Of a stretch of 64,000 nucleotides of DNA, positions 20,203 to 30,803 are shown one piece after another. Position 1 is the first letter of the stretch, and each line of letters begins with the position of its first letter. This DNA is from Corticium candelabrum (lineage: Eukaryota; Porifera; Homoscleromorpha; Homosclerophorida; Plakinidae): NCBI RefSeq assembly GCF_963422355.1, contig NC_085090.1, positions 1,977,411 to 2,041,410 of the forward strand, read 5' to 3'. The position numbers and the translations under genes were made by a program. The notes beneath the pieces were generated by a model. The model saw only the letters and a program-made list of their open reading frames with translations. It searched no databases and was not told the origin of the DNA.

Positions 20203-22156
20203 AGACCGACCCGATTAAAATAGTCCTAAGTTTAGTCAATCTGCAAGGAGGGAAACTACAAGAAAAGATCCAAGTAGACATGTTTTAAAGTGTGTTTGGT
20301 GCATCTTTGATTATAAGTCAAAATTCTGTTCCTAAAATCTCTTCAATAAATACAAAAATCTAAATGAGATGTTGTGATTTGCTGTCTACTTTCAGAAAGA
20401 AATTGTGCGATGTAAATGTACTGTCTACTCGCCAAATATACTTCATTTAAAACTAAGACGATTCGAATTTCACTGTTATATTGCAGAGATAGAACAAGTA
20501 AAGCCTATTAAAACACTGCACACAATTGTTAGTCCATAGAGATGACACTACATCTCAGGTCCTTTTTGGCTTAGATAACGCTGCACGTAACCAAGTCAAC
20601 TAAAAAATGCATATGTATGTTGACGACAAGGTAATGGCACCTTCTGCAATAGCCGATTATGATACTTTTAGATTACACTTTATGTCTTTGAACCTCAGCG
20701 TTAACATACCCAGACATATTCAAATATATTTTCCTCCTCAAATTGATTCTAAAGAATGCATTTGTTCCTCATGACGCGTTACGTTCCATACGTTCACTTC
20801 ATTTCAATTGTGGAAGACAAAGACCATAATGACATCGCGTTCTGATATGGGCTAAATGAATGTTCATAAAGAAGAATGAGTGTAAGTGTCAGCTGTACTT
20901 ATGCGAAACTCAATTTTTGTTAGCAGTGTTTGAAAAAGCTTATAAACTATGAGATTTCTCTATTCCGTTACCGGTAACGACTTTCTTTGTACAGTTGCAA
21001 AATTTCCGTAAGGATACTGGAATCACGTCTGGCTAAGTTAATGTGAGCTTGGATGCGGAAATGTAACCGCTTCCGACCCATAAAAGTATCGCTCGTAAAA
21101 TCAAACACTTGCCTACAGACGCACACTATTCGGTACCCATTAATGGCCACAATAAGACGAAACCGTATCTAATGACTACGATGGTGGCCGCTGTGGACAG
21201 AGTTCAGATCGGTCTCTACAGAGAGTTATGTCGACCACAGAGTCAGTGCAAAATAACTAGGTCAATAATTGTGCGTTGATTACTCATAGAGCTCGAGGTC
21301 TAATACTGATGCTGTCGATTGCATGTTCACTTGGTGCGTTTGACTTACCCAATTTGTGCACACTGCACTAAGTACTCGTCTTGAAAGACCTCGGACTACA
21401 CCGTCGGGTACGCGCAATAAATAGGGTGTACTGTACTGTAACACTACAAAATGCCCTACACTACACGCGTATGCAGTTTGCATGCAGTACATTATATAAA
21501 ATAACAATCTGTTTTGAGAAACAACAGTTACTTTCTACGGCGAACACGAGCCATACAAGACGCACGTGATAGGCAAAGAGTCCCGGATGTACTGTACTTC
21601 ATGTCATCATTAGTCCTCAAGAGAAGACACGGAGGTGCACGAAACGAGTGAGGTCATATACAAGTGCACAGCAAGCGTCAGACAGAGCACTTAAACTTAA
21701 GCAAAATACCTACAATAAGCTTTGACGACTGATCCCAACGATCGTCACGATTTCTGCAAAGTTCCTGCCTGTACTGTGCATTCACAACCTCTATTGCTCC
21801 GGCACTCTGGCACGTACCATGCAGGTGCATCTAGCTTCGTTCTGAAAACGCGCGTAATCAATTCCTACAGACCTCCTAGCCAAACACCGGTTGTCTGCGT
21901 ATGAGTATATGTATTGCTCATTCGTCAGCAAACAAGGCACTGTGTTGGGAGTCCTAATGCGGATTTGCGCAAAGCGTTACACGCCTATGAACGCAAAAGC
22001 ATGCGCATAAATCTTGACAGTGTCGCTTTAATAAACACAACAAAATAACGCAAAAGTCAAAACCAGTGAATGGGAAATAGACGTGCAAGTTCTGCGTCAG
22101 CATCAACGTTGCCACTTCGTGGGTAGGACACACGTAAAAATAAGGCAACAAGTAAA
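20203..22156. other. Long interval without recognisable genes
   Basis: Only short frames occur on both strands. I see no transposase, reverse-transcriptase or repeat partner elsewhere in the window. A CG-containing, evenly composed stretch (21170-21900) looks like single-copy non-coding or deeply decayed sequence. Confidence 0.35.
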
Positions 22157-22560
22157 TTGGAAATGGACGTAAAAAGTCCTGCAAATTATGCCACAATTAA
22201 TCACAAGTTATTTTCAAACATCTGCAGGATTCTGCATCTTCTGTTGATCATGCCAGTTACATCTGCGACAGTTGAAAGAGCCTATTCATCACTGAAGTAT
22301 GTCAAGACTAATTTACTCAGCAGCAGGAATCAACATCGCCTTAACGCTCTTCTGCTGCTCTATATTCACAAAGATATAGAAGTGAACCGAACCTCAATGC
22401 AGCTGTAAACAAATTTGCGAGGAAGAAATCTAGAAGGCTACTACTGGCTAATCCTTTCCACCGCTCACCTGAGTCAGACTCTGACACTTCAGGCTCTAAC
22501 CGTTCAAATTCTGATGGTGCTTGTGATTTGTACGTTAATGATTGGCTAGTGAAGATCAAG
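22157..22560 (+). pseudogene. hAT transposase C-terminal remnant
   Basis: The frame from 22157 gives ICRILHLLLIMPVTSATVER and AYSSLKYVKTNLLSSRNQHR, LNALLLLYIHKDIEV. This is the hAT dimerisation domain in the form found with TTF-finger/ZMYM-like transposases. After a frameshift near 22395 the sequence continues LNAAVNKFARKKSRRLLLAN and PFHRSPESDSD. Upstream domains are missing and no terminal repeat was found. It is unrelated in detail to the intact hAT proteins at 10070 and 53090. Confidence 0.75.
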
Positions 22561-22931
22561 TGCGTAGCTATAGCTTTTAATCAAGGAGTCTATTTGTTTG
22601 AGGTTTTAGTTCAGCCTGTTATTTACTTTTCGCTTCAATTTGTCTTGTCCACGCCTCTTCAGCTGTTTCTTGGCTCCGTCACTGAAGTCTTAAAGGGAGG
22701 GTGACATGCAATAATCGCTACCTATTTTATAACTTAGAAACGTTGCTTTGCCAGTCAAATGAATGCATGAATTTTTTAGAATTTTTAGCTAATGTTCTAA
22801 GGGTTAAAACGAGGGTTCTTTTGGCTATTATTTGGCTCCGCCTTCATCTTCCGGCAATTTTGAGGCGTGTCCGTCGTGACATCACAAGTTGAACGGAAAC
22901 TGCTCGCGCGCAGAAGTAAATCAGGTCTACA

Positions 22932-25288
22932 ATGGTGAAGCGATGTGTTGCGGCTGGCTGTTCTAACTCACACAGCGACCAAGTCAGCTTGTTTTCTTTC
23001 CCACAAGACCCAGTTCTTCGAAAGCGATGGACAGAAGCAGTACAGAGGACTAGAGACAAATGGAATGGGCCTTCACGGTATTCGGTTCTATGCAGCGACC
23101 ACTTTACAGAGGACTGTTTTGAAACCGATCATCTTTTGGCCTCATCGTTTGGCATCGCCAGGCGAGCACGCCTGAAGCCAGACGTCGTTCCAACGCATTT
23201 TGTCAGAGCGAATTTGAGAACAGGCGCCTCTGGATCGTCAGCTATGTCTTTGGAACGAACACGGAAACGAACGTCCACTGGCGGTGAGAGTGAGTTGACA
23301 AGCAAGAGGGGAGCATATGAGAAGAGACAAAGAGCTAGGGTATGTAGCTATTGTGTAACGTCGTATTGACAATTGATAGAAGTGTTGCATTGTGAATGCA
23401 CCTCAACGTGTGATTTGCAGAAGGCGTGTTGCTAGAAGTGTGGTTAGTAGCCTTAGGCTAGAAGTGTGAACACAACGGCGAGGCTTCGCTGCAGTCTAGA
23501 CTGATTTTTATGTGTATACTTTGCAGCTTCTACAGGAAATTGTCAGCACTCCAAAAGCACCTGTGGAAAGAGAAACAGAAATGGAATCTACTTGGCAAGA
23601 CAGTGAAGACAATGAGAATGAGAAGTGCAACTCATGCAGATATTGGTGTACAGGCAGTATGCCTACAGGATATTCCACGCAGATCCACAGTAAATGTCAG
23701 AGTTCAAGTAAAGCCAAAAACTGTCTCCAGGGGTGAGTGACAGAATAGTTTGATTACTGACTAACAGCTTGTGCGAATGTACGTACAAATTAGAGAATTA
23801 CACATGCATGCATGTACTAAGTTTTGGAGCTATACCCACATGTCATATCAAGTGATTGTATACATGATAACAACACAATTTTTTATGCTTGCCTGTAGGA
23901 ATTCAGGCCGTTGAAAAAGTACAGATGTGCAATGCTAATGTCCAGTGTGAGCTTCTGTTACCTCCAGTCTTTCCACCCCTATCAAGGACAGACCACCTCC
24001 TGTCTTTGAATCTGATCTGTCTGAAGTGGAAGCTGATGTCACTGGTCCGGACTCCAATGAAAACTCAGAGCATGAATGGAGCAAACAGTAAGTACATATC
24101 TGTTAGTTCACAAACAAATTGGATGAAATAAAATTTTGAACTCAAGGTCCATAGAAGATTCGATTCCTGATTCTAGCAGTGCATGTCCTAGCCCTTCAAA
24201 GGAGATGTGTTTTCTTGTATATGAATCGGCACTGTTACTTCTCTTCACTACATGTGCTGTCTGCAACAGTCATGCGACAAACATCAAGAAAGTGGTCAAG
24301 GGTTCGTTTCTTCGAATCACACAATTGTACAGTAGCCGCAAATACCAACGTGTTTGGGAGAGTCAACCATTCATTGGCAAAACACCAGCTGGAAACATAT
24401 TGACATCAGCAGCAATTTTGTTTGCAGGATCACTACCAGCAAAAGTGTTGAGGATCTTCGGATTCATCAATTGCTCGATGATAACCTTGAGAACCTTCTT
24501 CAGGCACCAACAAATGTATCTGAAACCAGCAGTCAATTTGACTTGGGAACAGCATCAGAAAGCATTATTGGAGACACTCAAGAGAAGGAATAGAGCCTTA
24601 GTGGTTGCTGGAGATGGCCGATGTGACAGTCCTGGTCATTGTGCAAATACGGGACTTACTCACTGGTTGAGCTAACTTGCAATAAAGTTGTGAACTTCAA
24701 ACTTATTCAGGTAAGCTGAAATCAAATATAATTTAGGGCACGTTGTAGATACAGTTAACTTATATGTTCACTTCACAGAGCAACGAGGTTGGTGGAAGCT
24801 ATCATATGGAAAAGGAAGGTCTTTTAAGGTTGATGGAGTTTTTACAACAAGAAGAGCTTGCAATAGACATGCTCGTAACTGACAGACATGTACAAATTGC
24901 GAAGTGGATGAGAGAGAACCACCCCAACGTTAGACACAGATACGATGTATGGCATGTTGCAAAAAGTGAGAAAACTCCAATTTCCATATCTAATGTTATG
25001 ACTTCAAGTTTTTATTAAATTTCTTGTTATAGGTGTACGAAAAAAATTACAGGCCATGTCGAAGCAGAAAGATTGCCAATTAGTTGGTGAGTGGAAAAGA
25101 GCATTATAAATCACCTCTATTGGTGTGTAGCATCAACACCAAAGGTGAAAGTGAGATTATCCGATCGAAATGGCTCTCCTTGGAAAATCATGTCCACAAT
25201 ATTCATGACAGCCATGGTAGCCACTTCCCTAAGTGTGCTCATTCTTATATACTGGAGCAGGGGCAGCATAGAAAATGATTCAAACACC
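22932..25288 (+). pseudogene. THAP-domain, transposase-like gene (several exons, decaying)
   Basis: Exon 1 (22932-23339) encodes an intact THAP finger: Cys5, Cys10, Cys54 and His57 of the C2CH site, with SFPQDP, KRW and VVPTHF at the expected places. Later exons are 23527-23730, 23899-24087, 24147-24710, 24779-24965, about 25033-25086 and 25092-25288. They carry GVQAVCLQDIPRRSTVNVRV, WESQPFIGKTPAGN, VVAGDGRCDSPGHC, then AIDMLVTDRHVQIAKWMREN, HRYDVWHVAK, and LYWCVASTPK with SLENHVHNIHDSHGSHFPKC. I recognise an invertebrate THAP-fused family; GDGRxDSPGH and TDRH probably hold catalytic Asp residues (inference). Frameshifts near 23625, 23965, 24645 and 25140 break it. A Tc1/mariner fragment follows directly, so the 3' end is lost. 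Confidence 0.75.
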
Positions 25289-25379
25289 GTAAGTATCCGT
25301 CCCTTTGTTCTACTGCATTTTTTCTTGTGTACATTCGTTTTGTTGTGTAAGCATGCAATGCTACCTGCAGCTTGTGAGA

Positions 25380-25936
25380 TGTCCCGGATTGGCCACACCT
25401 CAGTCTCAACAAGACGATGGTTTCAGACCAACAATGTTCGGGTGATGGACTGGCTGCCGCAATCACCAGACATGAACCCAATTGAGAACCTGTGGGGCGA
25501 CCTGAAAATAGCTGCCCAACGTCACCAGCCGACCAGCAAGGCCCAGCTGAAGGCTGTACTCCAAGACGAGTGGCAGAGGATAGCTCCTGAGAAGTGACAG
25601 AACCTGGTGAACAGCATGCCGACAAGGATATCAGCTCTGATCCGTGCCAAGCAAATGTGTACAAAATAGTAGCAATTATTGCTGTGATATTGCTAATTTG
25701 TTGCTGTTATTCCTATCTCAAATGATGTCTTTCCCTACGTTACATGTTACTCCATATATTTAATGATACTGTTTTGTTAGTTTTGGGCATAATTGACATT
25801 TTATAATAAAAATATTGTTATCTCAAATTATAATTGTTATATTGGATTTATTACTGAGCTATAACTGCATTTCTAACCAAATATGACCAATTTACATAAA
25901 ACATGACATGTGTCCGACAACTTTTGGCCACAGCTG
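25380..25936 (+). mobile_element. Tc1/mariner right-end fragment
   Basis: The frame at 25387-25597 encodes the C-terminal part of a Tc1-like transposase: HTSVSTRRWFQTNNVRVMDW, LPQSPDMNPIENLWGDLK. The final Asp of DxxPIENLWG-type DD34E enzymes lies just outside this piece, but SPDMNPIENLWG is diagnostic. After the stop at 25595-25597 come an AT-rich tail and the end gtccgacaacttttggccac, agctg at 25917-25936 followed by ta, matching the cagctgtggccaaaagtt type terminal repeat and TA target of Tc1 elements. The left end and the N-terminal two thirds are absent. Confidence 0.85.
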
Positions 25937-26262
25937 TATGTATATACTTGAGAGTTGACAGCACGATATCACGGTCTAAATTTGAGCGTTTTTATGGGGT
26001 GATTGCGTAGAAACAGCTGTTTGAGAGTGATAGTGCAACGCGTTTGGCAGCTGGTGGAAGCAAATCAGAAAAGAAAAAGGAAATGAGAAAAACCCAAATG
26101 CGAAGAAAGCACTGTAAACCATCTTGTGAAGAAATTACAGAACAAGTGGGTTTTACATACACGATAACTTAGGGAAAAGCCTATATATATATTAATTGAT
26201 ATGATGGTGTCTAATGTAGCTAGACGAGGTTGACTCCACCACGTGAGCCGCCGTTAATTAAC

Positions 26263-26276
26263 GTTGGCGCGCCAAC
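26263..26276. repeat. Perfect 14-bp palindrome
   Basis: gttggcgcgccaac reads the same on both strands. It sits in a CpG-richer island (26220-26600) with overlapping open frames on both strands (26230-26493 plus; 26283-26562 minus) and no recognised domain. Confidence 0.6.
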
Positions 26277-26760
26277 TCAGTCTTACTTTTCGCGCCGCTC
26301 CGACACAAGGTCAAATTTGTTGCCCTCCAAATGGCTAAACAGTCTTCCACCAGTGCGTCCGACTAGAGTGCGAGCAGTCAAACTTTTCGATTCTTCTAGA
26401 GGAATTAAAGACTCTGATGGCGGAAACAGCGCGGACGACGGTTCGACCGAAGCTCGCCACTCTAAACACAAGCGGTGCAGCATCAGGTATTAGCCCGAGA
26501 GTCGGTTTGCGCAGTGCAGTGGTTGGTTGGTACCGTACATTGTTACACGGGCCAACAAACAAAATATTCTTTTGGCGCGTATCAGTCGCCGGTCAGCGCC
26601 TTTGTCTTCCTTTCACTACTCTTAGTACAGTGACATGCATGACAGAAACTACTCCACATGAACTCAAGTTTGAGAAGCCCATTTGAGATTGTGATGAATC
26701 TTTAAAAAGTGACAGAAGCAAAATTTACGTCATTCTGTGAGTGATTATTACTCACATTAT

Positions 26761-26838
26761 ACGATTCTGTCATAGCACGACTAATTACCTTCAAGGTGCA
26801 TACCGGCCTCAGGGTTTGCACTGCTAGTGCTTCTTCAT
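26761..26838. repeat. Dispersed repeat A, copy 1
   Basis: Aligns with 44245-44320: acgatt-tgtcatagc-cgactaat, caccttcaag-tgcatac-gg and gggtttgcact-ctagtgctt are shared. In both loci a copy of repeat B follows in the same orientation (27264 here, 45062 there), so A and B may be parts of one larger element. Confidence 0.75.
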
Positions 26839-27263
26839 TCTGACAGTTCTATAACTGTCAGAACAGTTCTAGCAGTTCTGCCTAGCGAGCTGGAATTGTT
26901 GAAACTGTCACGCCATAAGTTAAACACAAAAATTCCCGGAGATTACCGAAGTGAAATGGCGGGTACAGTTGCTGAGGCCGTTGTGGACCTTCTTGTTGGT
27001 TTTAGAATGCACTTGTGACGACCATCGGCTTGGCAAACACCAGAAGAAACGACATTTGGAACTGATTGCAAGGACCTCCTTGGCGAGCAGCTCCAAAAAA
27101 CCGAAGGCACTGCTGATGTTCGAACAGACTACAGAGTAGAAACGCCACTCTAAGTCTTATTGAAACGCTTATCGAAAGTATGAGCCTTTGCGCATGCTCA
27201 ATTTGCTGACAGTTCTAGGCGTTCGTTGGCTAGAAAAGTTTCGAACGCACCCGTAGTATGAAG

Positions 27264-27436
27264 ACCTGCCATCTCACACAGTTATTGTATAGTCTGCTGG
27301 TAGCTACAGTGGCAGTTGTACAACGTACAGTCGCAAAGAACATTTAAATTTAGCGCGGTTGTCGGAGAAGTGTGTGATTGAACACGCATGCGCAAGTACT
27401 CTGTACGCTTCCGGCATAGTTCTACGTACTCCCAAC
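27264..27436. repeat. Dispersed repeat B, copy 1
   Basis: Aligns with 45062-45252: acctgccatctcacacagtt, gtagctacag, acgtacagtcgcaa-gaacat, gcgcggttgtc-gagaagtgt and gattga-cacgcatgcgca are shared. No coding capacity. Confidence 0.85.
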
Positions 27437-28940
27437 AGATTTAGATTACGTAAAACTCCCATACAGTCGCTAAACTCCTAAATGAACAACTACATTAAGT
27501 TGGGCATTACTAAAACCTATCTGAAGAGACTGGAAAGACAGGTTTCGGATTTCCTAGCAAGCGCATTGTTTCGGCTCCCAAGATCACCGCAATTCATGTA
27601 CACTTTCACAAAACTAATAGTTTATACCCGAAGATTAAAGTTAGGACCCTGCCTAAACCGTAAAAACCAGCACAGACAACACGGTTATCGTGCCATGGGC
27701 GCCGCCATGATGCTGACGAAGGAAGGCCCGTACTTTAAAACTCCAGGATGTCGATGACTACAAGACAAGTGTGAAGAGAACCTGCAATTTAAGGCGAGTA
27801 GTCAACGACGATCTAGAACCAAAAATTAAGAAAAACATTCCAGCGAAAGCACCCGGTCCCGAGGAGACAAGTTTGCAGGTGTGAAAATCTCTTGATCGTA
27901 TCACGTTAGCATTTAGTACTTGAATATATTTGCACAATTGTTGTGCAACAGTGTCTTACGTTGCAAACTGCTACTAGACAGTTGTCAAGACTGCCTAAAT
28001 TAATAATAAAGAAAATATTGCATAGTTCGTCAAAATGCTTGAATTGTTAGTGACAATGAGGTTGTAGAATATGGGTTTGCATTAGCTAATCCACGCGCGA
28101 ATACAGAATTTTTCGAAAGAGGGTGTCCAGTTGTACCATACCAGCTAAATCTGTATGTGAACTACGGAACCAGCAAACTCACTTCAATCTGTATTAGGGT
28201 TAATTTCCTGGCATATTCATTAAGCATATAAGTTTAGAATTGAACAAATTAACCATCCATCAAAACATTATGGTACGTTCACTTCAATAACACAACAAAC
28301 AAGATTCATTTAATATTTCGGTTGCGGTGGGTGTGTCGTAAGAGGAGGGGGGCCCGACCCAAGGACCCCTCCCTGTTATCCGCCTATGTAGTCTAACTGT
28401 CAGTATTGTACTTCTCTATAGTCACTGGTTGCCATTAGTCAAGCTGTTGAGTTACAAAGAACACCAGGCATAAATGGAAGCTAATTTAGTTCAAACCAGC
28501 TCATGGAGGAGGTACTGATAAGTAGTACGCTATATAAATATTAGAAGTTCATTTTCTGCTGGGTACTTGTACTGAACTGTTTGTCCACAGATCTTGTTCT
28601 AGCACGAGAGGTGTGCATTCAGATTTTAGCTGAAGAATTTCAACCATGAACTTGCGAGGGACATACAAAACTACTACATTGCCTTGTTAGATGGACCAAA
28701 TCCTCACTACATCGGTACAGGATATAGCGTTGTTTGGGATTCAATTCTAAACAGGTTTCTAAATGTAAAATGTAATCTGATAAAAAATGGCATTTGTTTG
28801 TATTGTTGCATATCCAGTTACTTTCATGGCCGTTGTTACAGTGATGTGTTTCTCTGGGCTACAAGTTTCCCCGCACAGATATCCCTAGTGTTTTGTGTGT
28901 CCCCCGTACACATATTACTAGACTGTCTACATCAAAGATA
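27437..28940. other. Interval with weak coding signals only
   Basis: An open frame 27482-27757 (91 codons, basic, no motif) and a frame at 28684-29016 are the longest. Segment 28320-28385 contains ggaggggggcccgacccaag, a G-run resembling degenerate element ends elsewhere (52715, 56285). No family recognised. Confidence 0.3.
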
Positions 28941-28959
28941 CGGCAAGAACGCATGCTCC

Positions 28960-29745
28960 AACCATACAAAATTGGCGCGCACGACGGATAAAGCCCGGTT
29001 CACAGTACGACGCTAGCACGGGCGTCCTGCGAGCGTCCTGGACGCTGACGATGAGCGAGCGTCAGCGTCTGTGACGCTCCCACGACGCTAGGCGAGCGTC
29101 CCCGACGCTGGAATAGAGAAAAGTTCTAATCGACCGTCCTAGCCGGAAGTGAACCAGCGTCCGATGACATCACGTGCTCATTTCAACCAATCGAAAGTCG
29201 GTTAGAGCAACTGGACGTATCCGGGATATTCTAGTCGTTCACATGGCATCGATCATTGATTCGTCGCTGGAAGTTTTCATTGAGCGTGTGCGTCACTGCG
29301 TGGTTTTCCCCATCCGTTTGACAAGTTCAGTCAAAAACTACAAGACCTAAGGATGAAATAGAACGGTTAGGACCACGGCGCAGCAGCAACCAAAGCAAAA
29401 CGTCGTCGTCCCTGTCTGTCGCGAGTACATTGTACACACGTGGTTACTTTGCAGCGCCAGACCACTGTCGCAGTGTGTTCTTTGTGCGACGGACGCTCGT
29501 CAGACGCAATACTGTGAATGGTATAGCGCCAGCGTCTTCGCTGACGCTCGTGTGAGCGTCCTGGTCAGCGTCCAGGACGCTCGCAGGACGCTGTGCCAGC
29601 GTCGTACTGTGAACCGGGCTTAAGGAGCAATATGTGAGACTGGTCGCGTATATTGTCAATGGAGAGTATCCATACGGACTAAGGAAATCAGAGAAGTTTG
29701 CAATGAGGCGAGCTAGCAAGAGCTACTCGGTGAAAGATGGGAGAC
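28960..29745 (+). pseudogene. Interrupted exon resembling an integrase N-terminal region
   Basis: If the MITE and one taa copy are removed, the frame reads TKLARTTDKEQYVRLVAYIV, NGEYPYGLRKSEKFAMRRAS and KSYSVKDGRL, ending at a donor-like gtaagt (29748). YPxGLxKSxKFxxRRxxKxFxVKDGxLY resembles the segment just before the H2C2 finger of GINGER/gypsy-like integrases. No catalytic core was found downstream. Assignment is tentative. Confidence 0.4.
28992..29620. mobile_element. PIF/Harbinger-type MITE with TAA target duplication
   Basis: The left end agcccggttcacagtacgac and gct is the perfect inverse complement of the right end (23 bp). Both are flanked by taa (28989-28991 and 29621-29623), the 3-bp TWA duplication of PIF/Harbinger elements. 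Subterminal zones are packed with ggacgctgacg/gcgagcgtc words in both orientations (29018-29110 and 29520-29600). Internally, about 29240-29340 encodes MASIIDSSLEVFIERVRHCV, resembling the start of a MADF domain, which suggests derivation from an autonomous Harbinger with a MADF accessory gene. The element is 629 bp and interrupts a gene remnant. Confidence 0.92.
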
Positions 29746-29759
29746 TATGTAAGTTGTTT

Positions 29760-30710
29760 ATAAATGTACAGGCTGGTAACAGTTAGAAGAACTTTATACA
29801 GTATAGCGTATACAACACAAAATTTAACAAGTCTGTTTTTGCAGTCTTGTATATTTGTTTGTGTTTGCTACACAGATTCTGAAAGGAGTGCTGCAGTACA
29901 ATATAAGTTATTACTTAGTTCCTTATTATTGAAAAGAAGCTGATCAAGCTTGATGCACTAAACAGTAGAATTGAATCTCTTGATTATGGATACGCTGCCA
30001 CATCAAAGCCGTTCTGTTTGTCATTCAACTAAAAAACAGTCTGTCGTCATTTCTCAATCTATTTCTCCTTCTACACCTACACTTCCATAACTTCAACTGA
30101 AATGTTAGTGGGCACATCGCATAGAGACACGAGAGTTCGTCATCATACCACAGCTTCTCCAGCTGTATATTACACGTAACAGATTACCTCCACCCCTTCG
30201 ACCATCGAGAATCGTGGGTAGCTACTTTGTCAGGTTGACCTGCCTAGTCAGGAAGAGGAAATTAAATTAGTGTACTTACCCAAGTATATAAACTTGCCCT
30301 TTCTCGGTTGTTGAATCGAATCGTAAATTCATAATTTAACCAAACCAAGAGGAAAAGCCAGGAAAAGACGTTCTTCGAGGAGCTGTGCAGCATGTGTTGC
30401 CACAATACAATGCTACATAAATAAGACGAATAAGGATATGCAAAGTGTTGGAAAACAAGCAACTATAACTATGAAAGGATTACTGCACTAAATATGAATT
30501 CGTTCATTCTTACTTAGCCTAGCATCGTTTTGCTGAGAAAAGTTGTCTTGTCGTTTTGTACGAGTTTGTTCAAATCCTGATGTGTAAGCCAAACAGCAAG
30601 ATTCAAAACTCTAATGAATCAAGAAGAACGCAACTGTGCACTGTAATTCAATTTGTGAGTTGTCATAAATGGTAACTTTGCTAAGAGTACTGCCGAAGCT
30701 TTTGGTACGT
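29760..30710. other. Interval without recognisable genes
   Basis: Only short frames. An acceptor-like cacag at 29871 precedes a short Ser/Leu-rich frame that soon ends. Nothing assigned. Confidence 0.35.
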
Positions 30711-30803
30711 GTCGTGCTCAACCAGATCAGTCTGGTTTGTAAAGTCTATTACAAGTACCGGAAGCAAACCCTGCTTCAGAAGTACTTAGACCATCACGGC
30801 TGT

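Noticed and set aside
25245..25664. 139-codon minus-strand frame
   Set aside because: It overlaps the Tc1/mariner C-terminal coding sequence, which is recognised on the plus strand.
26230..26686. CpG-rich cluster of overlapping frames as a host exon
   Set aside because: Frames are open on both strands with no domain or convincing splice sites. Open reading here follows from base composition.
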